NCBI GenBank assembly: GCA_018340805.1
Contig: JACMZG010000008.1
Coordinates: 53,194,404-53,258,403 of the forward strand
DNA: 64,000 nt
Source: Microvelia longipes
Taxonomy: Eukaryota; Arthropoda; Insecta; Hemiptera; Veliidae
Direction: 5' to 3'
The notes beneath the pieces are model-generated. The model was not told the origin of the DNA, did not search any database, and saw only the letters and a program-made list of their open reading frames with translations. The position numbers and the translations under genes were made by a program. Below, piece after piece: positions 62,319 to 64,000 of the stretch (position 1 is its first letter; each line of letters starts with the position of its first letter).

Positions 62319-62729
62319 GATAAAATTCTCGTACGCAGCTCCACAAACCTGCCGAATTTTCTTTGGAATGCGTGCTTAAGTGAACGGGATATTTTTAATA
62401 ACCTGAGCAGTAGGATTATAACTTGTTATTTTTTAATTTTTCAAAGAAAATGCGCATATTTACCTGCTTGATTATACACTAAACGACATTCATTTGACCC
62501 CATACACTACACTACTCAATTATTCGCAGTCATTTCAAGTTCAGATTATGCTAATTTATAACGCATTTTCTATAATAATTTTAAATAAAAGTATTCATTA
62601 GTAACCCTGCTGCTCAGGTTACTAAAAATAAACCGAAAACATATGCAAATATTGGATTGATATAAGCAAAATATACATATCAAAAGAAAATTCGCCAGGC
62701 TTGCGGACTTCCGACCAAGAACTATTTTA
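62319..62729. repeat. Foldback of two inverted family C copies
   Basis: A minus-strand family C copy (about 62319-62420) faces a plus-strand copy (about 62597-62729). Both have the block CTGCTCAGGTTA(C/T)TAAAAATA about 70-90 bases before the GAAAATTCG(C/G)CAGG core. The arms are roughly 100-130 bp with a spacer of about 180 bp. A minus-strand open frame of about 94 codons (62062-62346) has no ATG at its start and begins inside the repeat core. I regard it as chance or repeat-derived. Confidence 0.6.
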
Positions 62730-62774
62730 AAGTTATTAACATAAAGACAATATATAACGCGATACAAAATTTGC

Positions 62775-62838
62775 ACCGGTACCAAGATTCGAACCTGGAA
62801 ACCCTGGCTTTAAGTAGCCTTATCTACTTCGGACCGGT
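62775..62838 (-). pseudogene. tRNA-like relic, truncated
   Basis: Read on the minus strand, a 7-base acceptor pair (ACCGGTC with TACCGGT, one mismatch) encloses a strong T-arm, CCAGG-TTCGAAT-CTTGG, and a perfect hairpin AAGTAG...CTACTT in the D-arm position. The total is 64 nt. The anticodon arm is reduced to about 13 nt, so no functional tRNA is possible. It is either a pseudogene or a SINE head. Confidence 0.6.
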
Positions 62839-62839
62839 T

Positions 62840-64000
62840 TCATTCAAGTAAGATTCATTAAGTAACATATTAAAAAACAAAAAAAGTCTATATAAAATTA
62901 AATAATATAAAAATCTATAATTATTACATAAATAAATAATTATCAGACAATTGTTATCAATAGTTGTTATAAGAGGCGTGACTGTTAATTCGGTTTTCTT
63001 CGTATTTTCCTTATTAATCCATTAATATAATAGAATTACTAATTTATCATGTTTGCAATCATTGTAATTTTGGAGACGACCTACATGAATTTTCATTGAC
63101 GTAATGTATAAATATTTTGTTAGATGATTAATAGAAATTATTTAAGTTTTTTAACAAGCGGTAGCATGACTATTTTGTTTATTTATGAGGTAAATGTCAC
63201 GGTTTGGCTTGTAGACAAGACAGACTTAGTGAGTGTAAAGGCTGTATGGAACTCTCACCATGTTATTTCCCTAGGGAATCTATCTATATTATATCCTTAT
63301 AGTCACTTTAATATAACTAATTGAACAAACAATACAGGTAACGTTGTTCATTTAGTTTGTTCAGTATCAAATTTCAAACTTTTACAATTTATTACGTCAT
63401 TGGTTTTCTAAGATAAACCCCCCTATTTTGATTAGATTGACGCAAAACTATTTCTAAAAGTGACTTTTAAAAACTTCATAAATTTCATTCGGTTAGTATA
63501 TGTTTAATAAAAAAATAAATTAAAAACAAGTTAATTAATTTTCTAACCTATAAATAAGGCGGCTCTTTTAAACTGTTTAACTTGTTTAACGATCAATAAT
63601 ACAGCAGGGATGAAATTTTAATAAGAAAACCAAAGAAGAGGTGAAAACCCTTTTTCTTTTTTAAAGAATCTTCCTATACAATTAAACAGTTAGTAAAACA
63701 TTTATACCTGTACCCAAGACGTTTCAATGTAACCAAAGCATTTAATTGGTACAGTAAAGCATGGGTAAGTTATTCTGTCAGTTATTTAAGTCATAAATAT
63801 AATAATCCGCTGCCTATAATAATTTAGTTTGACTATCCTAGATAAACATATTTAAATTATAAGCGCTAGTAGATTTTATACCATAAGGATGTAAATAAAA
63901 GTCTATCCACAAATAAATTTCGACCAATGTAATGATGACAAACCGGCTTTCAACCTAATACAGGTCATACTCAGTGCGGGTGAGAATACTCGGAGAAATA
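62840..64000. other. No gene recognised
   Basis: AT-rich DNA. The 66-codon frame at 63124-63324 starts at ATG but shows no domain, signal peptide or splice support. Confidence 0.4.

Noticed and set aside
62062..62346. 94-codon minus-strand frame
   Set aside because: It has no ATG at its start, overlaps the family C foldback arm and has no recognisable domain.

Overview
This window is AT-rich, gene-poor DNA from an animal nuclear genome. An insect or another arthropod is most likely. The signs are long (TA)n arrays, a mariner element, an LTR element primed by a tRNA-Lys of the insect type, tRNA-derived short repeats, and one short coding exon with textbook splice sites and no other exon nearby. 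No bacterial-style gene is present. Nearly every open frame over 60 codons lies in low-complexity or repetitive DNA and looks like chance.

Only one segment looks like part of a cellular gene. It is a 164-bp minus-strand exon at 23841-24004 that encodes a complete LDL-receptor class A (LDLa) module. The surrounding tens of kilobases would then be intron or intergenic DNA. From memory it resembles the LDLa module of the secreted ligand Jelly belly/HEN-1, but the sequence alone does not settle this.

Layout. 1-12.4 kb: AT-rich DNA with scattered copies of short repeat families (called A, B and C here). 12.5-12.7 kb: a GC-richer island that may be a decayed LINE end. 12.8-20.7 kb: AT-rich DNA with two large (TA)n tracts around a GC-richer 200-bp promoter-like island. 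20.7-21.4 kb: a MITE-like unit with 27-bp perfect inverted repeats, followed by a hairpin. 23.1-24.0 kb: a family B copy, a perfect hairpin and the LDLa exon. 25.1-28.2 kb: three tandem copies of a unit of about 1.05 kb. 28.7-34.5 kb: tRNA-like SINE heads, a 29-bp minisatellite and family A copies. 36.19-37.13 kb: an internally deleted D34D mariner with identical 32-bp TIRs. 37.7-38.7 kb: two family A copies around a foldback. 40-51 kb: mostly AT-rich DNA. 51.33-56.42 kb: an LTR retrotransposon-like element with 1.1-kb LTRs, a tRNA-Lys primer site, a polypurine tract, a 4-bp target duplication and no recognisable gag-pol (LARD-like). 60-64 kb: (TA)n tracts, a family C foldback and a tRNA-like relic.

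The most useful observations are the LARD-like element and its C(TTCG)G hairpin, two diverged repeat copies whose differences fall mainly at third codon positions, the 3 x 1.05-kb array whose middle copy may carry assembly errors, and several interspersed families I cannot name. Family names A, B, C and E are local labels. Copy boundaries were judged by eye.
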